Made by a program: the position numbers and the translations under genes. The notes under the pieces were generated by a model. The model saw only the letters and a list, made by a program, of their open reading frames with translations, did no database searches and was not told where the DNA came from. Below are positions 21,665 through 33,253 of a stretch of DNA of 64,000 bases, piece after piece. This stretch comes from Suillus spraguei (taxonomy: Eukaryota > Basidiomycota > Agaricomycetes > Boletales > Suillaceae): NCBI GenBank assembly GCA_016800925.1, contig JABCPU010000148.1, positions 62,001 through 126,000 on the forward strand, written 5' to 3'. The number at the start of each line of letters is the position of its first letter. Position 1 is the first letter of the stretch.

Positions 21665-23134
21665 CTACAGTGACTTGATCTTTGCCTTCTCTTTCTCCTG
21701 CAGAACACGCTTTGCGTGGACCTCTGAAGAACGTAATCAGACATGAGAGCATCTGCAGTAACAAGGCTCTGACCTTTACGTTTTGCCCACGCCTCAACTG
21801 AAATGCCTCCAAACACAATGCCCGCGCCTACCCACTGCCCGAGGGTGAGTTTGTGATCATAAACTACCACAGAGAGAACCATGGTGAACATCTTTCTTGT
21901 CAACGTAATCATTCTGCAGGTTTGTGATGAGTAAAGAGTGTGACAGAAATCCCAGGTAGGATTACGAACACTAGTGTCAACGATCCAAAGTGCTGCAACG
22001 TCTCGAAGATGAACAGCTGCCCGAGAGCGCCAGTCAAAGAAAACTGGACTAGTGGTACGACAACAGAAGGATGCGTCCTTATAAACGCAATTGCATTTGC
22101 AAATTCCGATTGTGAACCGTTCGAGGGGTGAAGCACAGGGATGTGCGGCAAGGGAAGTGTTCCGAGCGCCGTACTCAACAGCGTGCAGAACAGATTGATC
22201 CAGAGCATCATCTGTTGCCCGGTCACCTTGTACCGAGCGAACACCTCATCCTGCGTCGAGTTTACCGCGCCGTCAAGAATGAGGTTAATGAGAAGGTAGA
22301 GAACGCCGATCAGTTGGCTATAAGATCCCTGCTCGCCATTGGACGAGGCTTTTGATGGTTTTTCATTCCCGAAGCCCATGAAGACACTGATGCCAGCTGT
22401 GACCATTGCGACTACGACGTACTTATGCGGAGCAAAACGTCTCCTGTACATGACGAAATTCATAAGCATCACTGGGACGAGCTTGCAGGACTTCCCCAAG
22501 ACCATTGTAGGATAAGTTATGTACGAGAGGGCTGCGAAGCCGAATGGAGCAGCTAGAGTGATAAAAGCTGATACTTGGAGATAGCGCAAGAGGAGAGCTT
22601 TAGATGTGGATGCAGAGGTGTGCGATGGTGCGCTTGAGGAATGGGCATGGCCGTTGACTTTAGTGCTCGAAGATCCGTTTGTTTCGGAATTGGGTGAATT
22701 GTTCGTTTGTGGCATGGAGCCGCGGTCCAGGCCCAGTAAAGATGATAGTGATGACCCCAATTTTCCACGGATGATTATGTATGCGAGGGCAGACAGCGAG
22801 CTCAGGAAGCTCTGACAAGTCCCAAGGAAGAGAGCAGACTTAAACTTGTCTGTTGATTGACCGTCTATGTGTTGGAACGGAACTGATACTAAGAGGTTGT
22901 CTTAGTTCTTGCAACTGGTTGTTGTTTTATACGTTGTACCTACATCGTTCCTGCGCTACAGCCCATAGCTAAGGATAATACTGGTGAGCATCTGTCTTTC
23001 GTCAGGACTAGTGAAATTAGCATACTAGAAACATTGAGTAGACTCCGAGAACACAAAGTCCAAGTCTAGCATTCAAAGCTTATGAACACAAATGCACGCT
23101 CTTTTAGTGAAAGGGCTCACCGAAGGATCGACAT
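21665..23134 (-). CDS. HUT1: HUT1/SLC35B1-type ER nucleotide-sugar or ATP transporter
   Basis: Six exons (23134-23121, 23065-23026, 22968-22944, 22888-21970, 21913-21774, 21723-21665) join in phase to 398 residues. The first three exons are only 14, 40 and 25 nt and encode the first membrane helix ([20 protein letters not shown]), which fixes the start. The family signature [19 protein letters not shown] follows, then a low-complexity Ser/Thr/Asn loop of about 45 residues, [37 protein letters not shown], a Leu-rich late helix and TLTRKMFTM. About nine to ten membrane helices are expected. The C-terminus KEKAKIKSL has lysines at -5 and -3, a KxKxx-type ER retrieval signal. HUT1 is linked to UDP-galactose/UDP-glucose transport and, for its animal relative, to ATP/ADP exchange in the ER. 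Its ATG lies 97 bp downstream of the YAE1 stop. Confidence 0.9.
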
Positions 23135-23231
23135 TATTTGCAGAGGTGTTTGAAACAAGTTTGAGATCTTGAGAGTAGTAGTTATAGTTTGTGAAGTGGT
23201 AATACGTGTCAGATTAAAACCTAACCCTAAA

Positions 23232-23840
23232 CTAGGGTGTGATATCCAAGCCTAGCTGGCCACTGAGCGTAAGAATACCTTCCTTCAAACGGATAACATC
23301 TTCTCTGGTTGGCCTACCCTGTAATGGTCTACTTATAGTGCCAGCAGTGAGCCTCTGTAGCATATCTTCTAATCCCTCCATCTCCCTCTTCTGCAAAAGT
23401 TCCTCACTCTGTCCAACTGGATCATCATTTGCATCAAGATGCTCTCTGGCGTGTTGCTCTGCTTCCTCATCGACAGGAACGATATCGGAGAAGCGAACAC
23501 CTGCTAGGGAAGATGATATTTTGCGTGCTGTTGTAAGAGTTGTCGAGTCTTCTTGACTTTTTGAACTCAAGAATGATGTAATCGCAGAGATTACGCCACG
23601 CATTGATCCCAAATCACGACCCATCGGAACTCCTACATGCGCGAAACCGGCGTCGAAACCTTCTTGAAGTGCGGATTCCTTTCCTGCGATTATCCCTTCT
23701 CGGTATCCAGACTACAGATGGAAATATCAATCAAGGGAAGAATGAATTGCAAGTGCACATACGTTTGTGAACTCATTAGATAGTTTTGCCCAGTCTGCTT
23801 CAGAAGTATTATCTGGGTTTTCCTCCCAGGGTGAATCCAT
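23232..23840 (-). CDS. YAE1: Yae1-domain protein
   Basis: Two exons (23840-23763, 23711-23232) give 185 residues. The N-terminus MDSPWEENPD and the WAKLSNEFTNSGYREGI segment lead into the deca-GX3 repeat that defines the Yae1/Lto1 family: glycine at every fourth place in GYREGIIAGKESALQEGFDAGF, then HVGVPMGRDLGSMRG. The rest is acidic and helical. In yeast Yae1 pairs with Lto1 as adaptor that brings the cytosolic Fe-S targeting complex to the ABC protein Rli1/ABCE1, needed for ribosome recycling. No Lto1 gene is in this window. The family call is secure; the choice of Yae1 over Lto1 rests on the length and the N-terminal extension with Trp. Confidence 0.85.
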
Positions 23841-24473
23841 GCTGTAAAGCAGGACTCGGACGAGACGATCTCCTGACTGGGTCACTGGGAGCAGTTCTGA
23901 GCGATTTTGGGAAATGATTGCAGTTACATGATATCTTGCCCTGATTATGCAATTGAACTTCGTCAGTCACGGAGTCCGGCGCAGAGTACCGGCAAAATGT
24001 TTACTTTCAAATTGCCATGCCTAGTTATTTGTTATTTAATTTTATTATTTCCCAGTTACCAGGAAATCCGATTGATCGGTGCGCCGAGACACATCTTTTC
24101 ATCGCAAACAGCTGAGTCACTATGATTAGTCAAAGCAGGGCCAAGGGCCCATCAATTGAATACCGGTAACATTCAGCACTTTACTCGGCTATGCGGCACA
24201 GGCCTGGGTATCATTGTGTATCGCTCTCATGATCAACTAAGTATCATAGTTGATTTGTTTTGCTCCGATCCATTCTAGTTATGAATTGAATTAAAAAATA
24301 GCTGACTAAGTGCGGTTCTATCTGGATAGAAATGTGCGTGGAAAATTCGCCACGTCGGCATATAGTGTCTTGCGTCGCTGTGCTTGTCCTTTAAACTCTT
24401 CTCGAGCGTCCATCCTGCTCTACTTCCTCGGCTCGTTCTCTCTACAATTATTTCCTACAGGTTTCGTCCACTA
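23841..24473. promoter_or_regulatory. Divergent intergenic region of YAE1 and P450 reductase
   Basis: 633 bp between two start codons on opposite strands. No gene is seen. A pyrimidine-rich tract (CT-rich, 24395-24470) precedes the reductase ATG, which is common near fungal transcription starts. Confidence 0.5.
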
Positions 24474-26821
24474 ATGGCTGTCGCGTCCTCCTCGGACGTC
24501 GCAATACTTGCCCTCGGCGTCGTTCTAGCTGCTGCATATCTTTTTCGTGATTCAATATTCTCTTCCTCGAGTCCCAAAGCTGTCCCAGTTGCTCCTTCAA
24601 AACTTGGGAATGGCCATGGAAACCCTCGAGATTTCATTGCTAAAACGAAGGAAGGGGTAAGCTATCAGTTTCCAAGCTCGATCATTGCATCCTATATCAC
24701 ATCTCTAATATTCTTGTCAGAAAAAACGTCTCATCATATTCTATGGTTCGCAAACCGGTACTGCAGAGGAGTATGCAATCCGCATTGCCAAAGAGGCAAA
24801 AACCAAATTCGGACTCACATCTCTCGTCTGCGACCCCGAGGAATACGACTTTGAGAATCTAGATCAGGTTCCCGAGGATAGTTGTGTCATTTTTGTCATG
24901 GCTACCTATGGCGAGGGTGAACCCACCGATAACGCAGTTCAGCTCATGGAAAACTTGACTGATTCTGCATTTGAGTTCAGTAACGGTCAGCATAGACTTG
25001 AGGGCCTCAAATATGTTGTTTTTGGTTTGGGTAATAGGACTTACGAACACTACAATGCCATAGCGCGTCAGGTAGATGCTGCACTCGCCAAAATGGGCGC
25101 AGTCAGGATTGGCGAGCGCGGTGAGGGTGATGACGATAAGAGCATGGAGGAGGACTACCTAGAGTGGAAGGACACTTTTTGGCCTGCATTCGCTGAAGCT
25201 TTAGGTGTAGAGGAGGGTCAGGGTGGTGATACCCCAGATTTCGCTGTTACCGAATTAGAATCGCACCCCCCGGAAAAAGTATATCTCGGTGAGGATCCAT
25301 TATCCAATTTTGTACGCCTCTCATTTTAGTTGTAGGCGAACTTTCCGCACGTGCCCTCACAAAGACCAAAGGTATCCATGATGCCAAGAACCCGTATGCC
25401 TCGCCGGTCAAGGTTTCTCGTGAACTTTTTCAAGTTGGTGGAGATCGTAACTGCGTTCATGTCGAGCTTGACATCGAAGGTTCTGGGATCACATACCAAC
25501 ACGGCGATCACGTCGGCGTTTGGCCTCTTAACCCTGATGTCGAGGTTGACCGTCTCCTTTGTGCACTTGGGCTCTACTCTAAAAAGGATACCGTTATAAA
25601 CGTCGATTCGCTCGACCCTGCTCTTGCCAAGGTTCCATTCCCTGTTCCTTCAACCTACATCAGCGTCCTCCGCCATTATATTGATATCAGTGCTGTCGCC
25701 GGTCGTCAGATTCTTGGAGTTCTTGCCAAGTTTGCGCCCTCTCCTGAGGCGGATGCGTTCATGCGTAACCTTACCTCGAATAAGGATGAGTATGCAGCTG
25801 TTGTCACAAATGGATGTTTGAAGCTTGGCGAAGTCCTTCAACTAGCTGCAGGCAATGACATTAATGCCCACCCTACGCCCCAGAACACCACTGCCTGGGC
25901 CATTCCCTTCGATATTGTCATCTCATCAATCCCTCGTTTGCAACCCCGTTATTACTCCATCTCGAGCAGCCCTAAGCTCAACCCTACCTCCGTGCACGTG
26001 ACAGCAGTTGTTCTCAAATACGAGTCCATTGTCAACAAGCTTGTTGCTCCTCGTTGGGTACATGGTGTTGGCTCAAATTTCTTGCTTAATATCAAACACG
26101 CCGCTAACGGCGAGACCGCTGCCGCCGCTGAGGGACTTGAACACGTTTCACTGCCGGCATACGCTATCCAGGGTCCCCGCGGGGCACACAAGGTCGAGGA
26201 TGTCTACAAGATTCCTGTCCACGTTCGTCGTTCTACGTTCCGGCTACCGACAAACCCCAAGAGCCCTGTCATTATGGTTGGACCTGGCAGTGTAAGTCCA
26301 TTGTTAAAATATTTCGTGGCTTTCTGCTGACTAATACGGCTCAGGGTGTTGCGCCATTCCGAGGGTTCATCCAAGAACGTGTCGCTCTTGCCCGCCGAAC
26401 ACTTGAGAAGAACGGCGATGGTGCTCTGGCAGACTGGGGCCAAATCTCACTTTTCTATGGTTGTCGTAAGTCAACAGAAGACTTCCTCTACAAGGATGAG
26501 TGGCCACAATACACTGCGGAGCTGAAGGGGAAGTTCACGATGCACTGTGCATTTTCGCGGGAGCCGCCGTACAAGCCCGACGGTAACAAGATTTATGTAC
26601 AGGATCTCATTTGGGATGACCGGAAGAATATCGCCGACGCCATCCTGAATGGCAAAGGCTATGTGTATATTTGTGGTGACGCCAAAGCGATGAGCAAGGC
26701 AGTGGAGGAGGTCCTTGCACGGATTTTGGGCGAAGCGAAGGGTGGAAGTGAGGCAGACGGGGTAGCTGAGATCAAGTTGATGAAGGAACGGTCACGACTG
26801 ATGCTGGATGTCTGGAGCTAA
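24474..26821 (+). CDS. CPR1: NADPH-cytochrome P450 reductase
   Basis: Four exons (24474-24656, 24721-25288, 25336-26291, 26345-26821) give 727 residues, the usual length. An N-terminal membrane anchor (VAILALGVVLAAAYLF) is followed by the FMN-binding flavodoxin domain (FYGSQTGTAEEYAIRIAKE, VMATYGEGEPTDNA, VFGLGNRTYEHYN), the linking domain (TYQHGDHVGVWPLN), the FAD motif LQPRYYSISSSP, and the NADPH domain (VGPGSGVAPFRGF across the last intron, LFYGCRKSTEDFLY, YVYICGDAKAM). It ends LDVWS, with the penultimate Trp that stacks on FAD. It passes electrons from NADPH to microsomal P450s and to squalene epoxidase on the ER. All cofactor residues that I can place are intact. Confidence 0.97.
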
Positions 26822-27045
26822 AGGACATCATTGCTATGATTTCATTGCCGGCTCATGACACGTCACCACACTGACACGATACTTCGATATTATATTGCAA
26901 TAGATTTATGTAAACACTGCACGAATATTTCTTGTTGCTTATAGTGTCCCATAAGTAAGATCTGGCCTCAGGCGCTAGGGAGTCGTCGGCGCATCTCGGA
27001 ACCAGTGTCTGTCTTCTGTTCAACTATTTTAGTCCAAGGATTGTC

Positions 27046-28322
27046 ATGCTGCGGACTAGCCTGCGGGTATGGAGACCAGCGAACAATCTACGCACTTTCT
27101 CTCATTCATGTCCGCGCCCTAATGCGGAGTCGACGAGTTCTCTGTCTCCAGGACCGTCAAATATTGACCCGCAAGCCCAACCCCACCAGCAAGCTCATGC
27201 TAAGGTACCTGAGGACCTTAGTTGTTCACCCCCAGCCGTATCTGCTGGTCCAAAAGTCCAGTCTGCTGACTCTCCTCGACAATTCAACTCCAAGATATCC
27301 GCATGCGATCTAGACACCATCAAACAGCGGATCGGAGATTGGATGGCACTTGCGACTGCTGGATTCAAGCAGCAAACAGACGAACTCCGTCAACGCACAG
27401 ATGAGTTCACGCAGAAGACGTCCACAAAACTTTCTCAATTGGGCTCTCAACTCAACCGCGTAACGGGCTACGAGCAGATTGATACACTCAAACAACGGGT
27501 AGTCGAACAAGGTGTGCTGCATTCTCTTACTATGTCTGCTACAACTGAATTGATGTTGACCAAGAGGCTAGAATCAAGGCTACTCGTCAAGCAGCTCGAG
27601 AAGCTAAGACAGCGTATGATGATGCTGTTTTACAGCGCTCTCTTTCCCAGCGCCAAGTGAACGAGCTCTTGCAGCGCAAATCTTCGTGGACAGACAGCGA
27701 CGTCAGCGCGTTCACTTCTCTCGTTCGTTCAGATCATCACTTGGAGCAACACGAGGTCACCACCAAGGCCAAGGTCTCCGAGAATGAAGATGCGCTGGAT
27801 AGAGAGTTTGGAGAGCTCATGCGCGCCATACTAGCTAGGTACCACGAGGAGCAAGTGTGGAGTGACAAGATCCGAAGTGCAAGTACCTACGGGAGTATGA
27901 TGGTGCTCGGGGTAAATGTGGTGGTGTTCATAATGGCTATCGTGGTGGTTGAACCGTGGAAGAGGCGGAGACTAGCGCAAACGTTCGAAAAGAAGGTGGA
28001 AGAAATGGCTGCGGAGACCCAAGCTTTGATAGAATCTGGGAGCGCAAAATTGGATGAGCGGTTGGTAAAGCAGGAGCGATTGATCTCAGAGATTGTGGAA
28101 AGGGCGGCACACGATACTCGAGAACTGTATAGTTCGTTGCCAGTGCCGGCTGTGATAGCATCAGTCGCTGGGAAACAAGCAGGCACTAGGCCGGAGCACC
28201 CGTCAATATGGTCACATCCAGTATCACGAATCATTCAAGACCGGGAGGTACTGCTTGTTGTGGGCAGCGCTATTGCAGGTGGTGCAATCACCCTTGCAGC
28301 CCGAAGTCTTTTCGGAAGTTAG
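27046..28322 (+). CDS. SHE9: She9/Mdm33-like mitochondrial inner-membrane protein
   Basis: Two exons (27046-27511, 27565-28322) give 407 residues. The N-terminus (MLRTSLRVWRPANNLRTFSHSC) is an Arg-rich, acid-free mitochondrial presequence. A Pro/Ser-rich spacer leads to a long coiled coil (DTIKQRIGDWMALATAGFKQ to KTAYDDAVLQRSLSQRQVNE), interrupted by the single intron. SWTDSDVSAFTSLVRSDH and YHEEQVWSDKIRSASTYGS are She9 family marks. One membrane helix lies near residues 263-285 (VLGVNVVVFIMAIVVV) and a second at the C-terminus (LLVVGSAIAGGAITLAA). In yeast Mdm33 shapes the inner membrane and its overproduction drives septation and fission-like vesicles. It lies between CPR and DDB1, all on the plus strand. 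Confidence 0.9.
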
Positions 28323-28576
28323 TGTCGGTGAGAGGTCTTGTATATTTACGCCGGCGGACTCCTCCCATCACCCAGCGTTTTGATAACCATACCGTACCGA
28401 GTCATTTAGATCTGGATTCTGTACACCATGCCCATTACCGTGACTTGTAAGGCTCAAGCGACTTCGATTTACGTAAGTGTCGCACGATAGGGGTTGGGCC
28501 ACCTTTAGAAGTTCACGTGATTTAAACCTTGGCAAGTGGCTTTCCATAGTGTAGTGCGGTAGTTGCACAATTCACC

Positions 28577-31500
28577 ATGAAAGTCGTTACCACCTTTCAC
28601 TCAGCATCATCTGTCGTAGATTCGCTCAAATTTAGGTTGAAAAATGAGCAATCCTCAGAATTTCTTGTCGTTGCAAAGCCAAATAGGCTTGATATCTATG
28701 CGCTACTTCCAGAAGGGCTCCGTCATCAAGAGGGTCTTGATATCTGGGGAAGAGTAAGGGTTATGAGAGCTGTGCCAGTATTGGTGAGTAAAAACCAGAA
28801 AACAACATGTCTGTAGTATTATATTGAGATTAGAGACTTGTTTTCTAGAGCAGAAGCAGTATGAGTCTGCTCGTGCTTACCGATCACCCGGAGCCAGAGC
28901 TTATATTCCTATCTTTCACTGTGAATGGCACGGGATCAACAGGGATTACTGTCACGAAATATCTCTCATTGTTTGAGCGCAGTGCTCGGCCAGCAGAATT
29001 CTGCCACACTCTTCTAGTCGATCCTTCAGGGGGTGTGGCTATCGTGAGTGCATATACAGGCAAGCTCAAGGTCGTGGTACTTGACGAAAACGGAGAATAT
29101 GACCATGACTTTGATGCATCGTATGTAGTGGTATTATTCATGCTAATTGTACTCACGCATTGCTGTCAGAATAACTGAGCTCAACCTTCTAGACATTACT
29201 TTTGTATCAACATCTCGGGATATGTATACCTTGGCAATGATGCACATCGACTACCAACAACGCCTCCAGCTTCTTGCTCGCGATCTTTCTATTGAGGACC
29301 TCCAGATTTCTCCGTCACCCTCACCACTCCTCCCTTCGCTCCCTGTCCCAGGCAAACTGTTTAGTACAGCCATGGACGACGATGGAACCCCTGCTATCAT
29401 ACACATCCCCTCCCACCAATGTGATGACGATGATTTTGAAGGTGGTATCCTTATCATCGGTGGGCGAACGATCATGCTATATGATTTTGTGGACGTCGAA
29501 ACGCGGACGAAGAGGGAGAGCAAGAAGAAACGTGCAGATAAGAAGAAAACCACTGGAAATGCAGGAGCAAATACTAAAGATAAAGGGATGGAGTGGAAAA
29601 AGAGGAAAGCTAGAGCTGCAGTAGAATGGCCATGGGCAGAAGTCACTGCGTAAGTTCCGTTCGCAGGACCAGGGTTCAGGCTCATCAGATGTTAGATGGT
29701 GTCACGTTGATGACAATGAGCGGAAGTACTTGATCGGGGACCGCTATGGAAGGCTCGCGTTGCTGTCGGTAAACCTTTCTGGAGGAACGAGGCTGACATT
29801 GATGGCACTCGGAGAGGTAGGTCTGCTCAAGTCCCGCTGGTTGTTCTTGCGCTGATTGTGTTCACTAAGACATCCGCATCAACAACGTTAACCTACCTTG
29901 CTAATCAAGTTTTTTACAATGGCTCGCACTTTGGTAGCTCGCAATTGTTCCAGATTACCACTACTCCATCTTCTGCGCTCGACGCCCCTACATTGCCTGT
30001 TCCGTCCACGATACCGACCATCAGCCCCAACGCACTTAACTCCCATGTGTCAGGCAGAAACAATGATGTATCGGGTTATATCGTCGTTGGAATGGGGAGT
30101 TATGTCACTGAACTAGACTCCTTCAACAATCTCGCTCCGATACTTGACGCTGTGTTGATTGATACGGATGGTAGTGGACAGGTATGTCAAATGTCTGTCT
30201 ACTGACTTTCAAGTTGAGACTAAGTGATGCAGAACGAAATTGTAACATGCTCTGGTGGCAGAAACACGGGGAGCATCAAAGTCATACGGAGTGGTGCTGA
30301 CTTTTCCGAGAAAGCGACAGTTCAGGGGCTCGGGAATGTCACCCATATCTGGCCATTGAAAGAAATGTACTGTGCACCGTAAGTTTTTCATTCGTCCCGA
30401 CACCTTTCAGAACCGCTGATGATGTAATTAAGCGATTATGCACATGTTGTGGTCTCAACTCTGCAGGAAACGCACGCTTTTCGTTTTGACAATGCTTCAT
30501 CTATCTCCAGCATCGACGGCGACAAGAACACTGGTTTCATCACCGATTTACCTACCATTGCAGTCTCAAATATCCTTCGACGCACGCGCAACGCAGAAAA
30601 CAAGTCCGATTATGCAGATTCTAGGTTTGTTATACAGGTCGTTTCGAAGGGCATGCTGTTGCTCGAGTATGACCCTGGTGTGCGACAGTACTTGAGAGTT
30701 ACTGAACTATGGACCTTGGAAAAGTTCGCGGATCCCGGTAAGGAGGGACTGTGGAAAGGGCGAGAGATTGTAGTTGCGAGTATCAATGCGAGCCAGGTTG
30801 TACTTGGACTCAACTGGGGGAGGGTGGTGGTGCTGACCCTGGATGTGGAAGACAAGCGATTTATCAAGCTGAGGTGAGTATAAGCATCTAGGCGAAGATT
30901 TGATTGATTATTTGTGCGTTTTTGCAGGGAGCACAACTTTGTGCACAATGATCGTGATGCGGAGATTTCAGCAGTTTCGTGTCTTCCGCAGGATCCAGCC
31001 AGGCCCTTCGCGTTAAATATTGTGGTCGGATTCTGGACGTCTAAGCAGGTCGAGATACTCTCATTGAGACCTGCAGATGGAACCATGCCTACAATTACAA
31101 AGACCCCTGTACTCTCCTCTGCACCCCGCTCACTGCTGTTGTACAATTTCACGTCTAATGACTCCAAGCTGTCAAATGTACACTTACTCATCGGGCTCAC
31201 AGATGGTTCTATTGCGTCATTTGTGTATCGAAATGATCAACTACTTGACCAGAAGCTGATTTCCATTGGAAATCTGCCCGTAACAATGCGTTCGTGTCGG
31301 ATCGGTACGAAACAAACAGTGCTTGCATGTGGAAGCCGGACAGCAATTTTATTCTGGGAAAAAGAGAGGTTGATGAATTCGCCACTTATACTCAAGGTCT
31401 GTGAAACTTTTAGCGTCATTGTTCTTGACCAACGAGTTTGTAGGATGTGACAGCTGCAGCAGAAATGAGTACAAATGCTTACCCATCGTCCATAGTCCTT

Positions 31501-33049
31501 GCCAACTCCGACGGCCTGGTCTTCGGGAACGTGAACAACTTCGACAAATTGCACATTCGCTCTGTGGGTTAAAAGACTTGCTTCTCTGGCGGAGTCCAGC
31601 TGACGGCTAGTTCTCAGATACCTCTGGGCTTCAACAATCCCATACACGTTACACATATTCCTACGCTTAGAGCTTTTGCCGTCGCATGTCGTTGCGTGAC
31701 TCCGGCTCGCATCGGCGATTTGGAGGATATCAAGGGCTCCATACAAGTCTTTGACGACATATCGTTTAATAGTAAGTCGAGTCTAACGCACAAAGCAAAG
31801 AAGTTTCTTGATGATATGACACAGAGCTCGGGCATTTTAATCTGGAGCAAGGCGAGGAACCGACATCATTGCTGTCCTTCACAACGAATTCCGGGTCGTA
31901 TCTGTGTGCAGCAGCGGTGACACTCGAAGATGAAGACACCGAAGCCTCAAAGGGACGCCTTTTTGTTTTAGAATTGAGATCGAACGCATTGCAGGTAAAC
32001 ATGTCTGTCATAACCTCGTATGACGTCAAGGGATGCCCCTACGCTTTGACTTCCGTGAATTCTATGATCGCTGCGGCAGTTAACAGCATGGTAACGAATC
32101 AGCCTATAAACTGTATGTGCACTTAATTGCCCCGCAGGTCGTTGTCTTCAAGATGGACACAGGGAGCGGAAATATGATAATGGCAAAGATGGCAACCTGG
32201 AACCACAACTATCTAGTAACAAGTCTTGCGTCTCGCGGCGATGTCATTCTTTTAGGTGACGCAATCAGTTCGATTTCGATGTTGCGGCTCGAGGACAATC
32301 GACTGCACTTGATTGCCAGAGACTATGGGGCAATATGGCCCACCTGTGTCGAGCTCATAAGCAACTCCACCCTGATTGGTGCAAATGTAAGCCGAGGTCC
32401 ATTGCTTGACGTTGTAGTCTCAATCCTCAATCTCTTGTGCTCAGAGTGAATACAACCTTTATACATTCAGTCTCCAGAACTCAGGCACACGGCAACTCCT
32501 GGAGAAAGACGGAAATTACTTCCTTGGGGACTTGGTCAACAAGTTCCTGCCTGGTACACCTACCCCTTATCGTGACTTTCCCATGCTTACGCAGATTAGG
32601 TACACTATCGTCTCAGGAGGTTCCGCTCGACGCGCCGATGCAGCCCCAACAGTTGTTCTTCACGTCTGCCGGCCTTATCGGTGTGATTATCGATCTTGCC
32701 GACGATCTTGCATTGGACCTCACCGGCCTTGAACGTAACCTGTCAAACTATATCCAAAAACAGGATGGGTCAACTCACACAAAGTGCGTAATGAGTCGTT
32801 GCTTTCAATATTCACCCAATTCAATTTGTACGTAGGTATCGCACGCCAAAAAATATCCGCGGCCGCAGTGATGCGGATGCGTCATCCTTCGGGTTCCTCG
32901 ATGGCGACTTCCTCGAGCGCTTCTTGCAGTTTGTGGCAAACCCTCAGGCAATCAAACAAATTATGGATGGACAAAGTGAGCCTGAAAAACTCACGATATC
33001 GGCAGACAGGATCCAGAAGGTGTTGGAGAGCATGCAAAGCATGCATTGA
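28577..33049 (+). CDS. DDB1: DDB1-like CUL4 adaptor
   Basis: About fourteen exons give roughly 1,150-1,250 residues of the MMS1/CPSF160/DDB1 superfamily. Order and spacing fit DDB1: N-terminal NRLDIYALLPEGLR, LLVLTDHPEPELI, GGILIIGGRTIMLYDF, YLIGDRYGRLALLSV, TYLANQVFYNGSHFG, GSYVTELDSFNNLAPILD, VTCSGGRNTGSIKVIRSG, ASINASQVVLGLNWGRVVVL, ILANSDG-like SIVLANSDGLVFG, YGAIWPTCVELISNSTLIGA, and the C-terminal FGFLDGDFLERFLQFV and RIQKVLESMQSMH. The fold is three seven-bladed propellers. DDB1 bridges CUL4 and DCAF substrate receptors in nuclear ubiquitin ligases for DNA repair and, in filamentous fungi, heterochromatin formation. An extra Lys-rich stretch (RESKKKRADKKKTT, about 29515-29560) sits in the first propeller and is not in animal DDB1 as far as I recall. 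It converges with VNX1, 204 bp apart. Confidence 0.92.
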
Positions 33050-33253
33050 GCGAGCGAGGGGATTAAGCGAAGTTGCGATTTGATCACTTTGAACTAACTC
33101 AACTTCGTTAACTATCAAATGCAAGTATGTATTCCTTCATGAAAATGAAAATCGACTACGACTACTGGTGGTGATGTGATCGTTACATCAAATGAACGGA
33201 TGGTAGTTGGAACGAGCTGAGAAGGTAGCTGCACGGGTGTAGTATCCGTCTTC

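Noticed and set aside
24384..24473. Upstream in-frame extension of the P450 reductase
   Set aside because: It has no ATG before 24474 in this frame and the extension lacks the membrane-anchor pattern; the ATG at 24474 fits the family.
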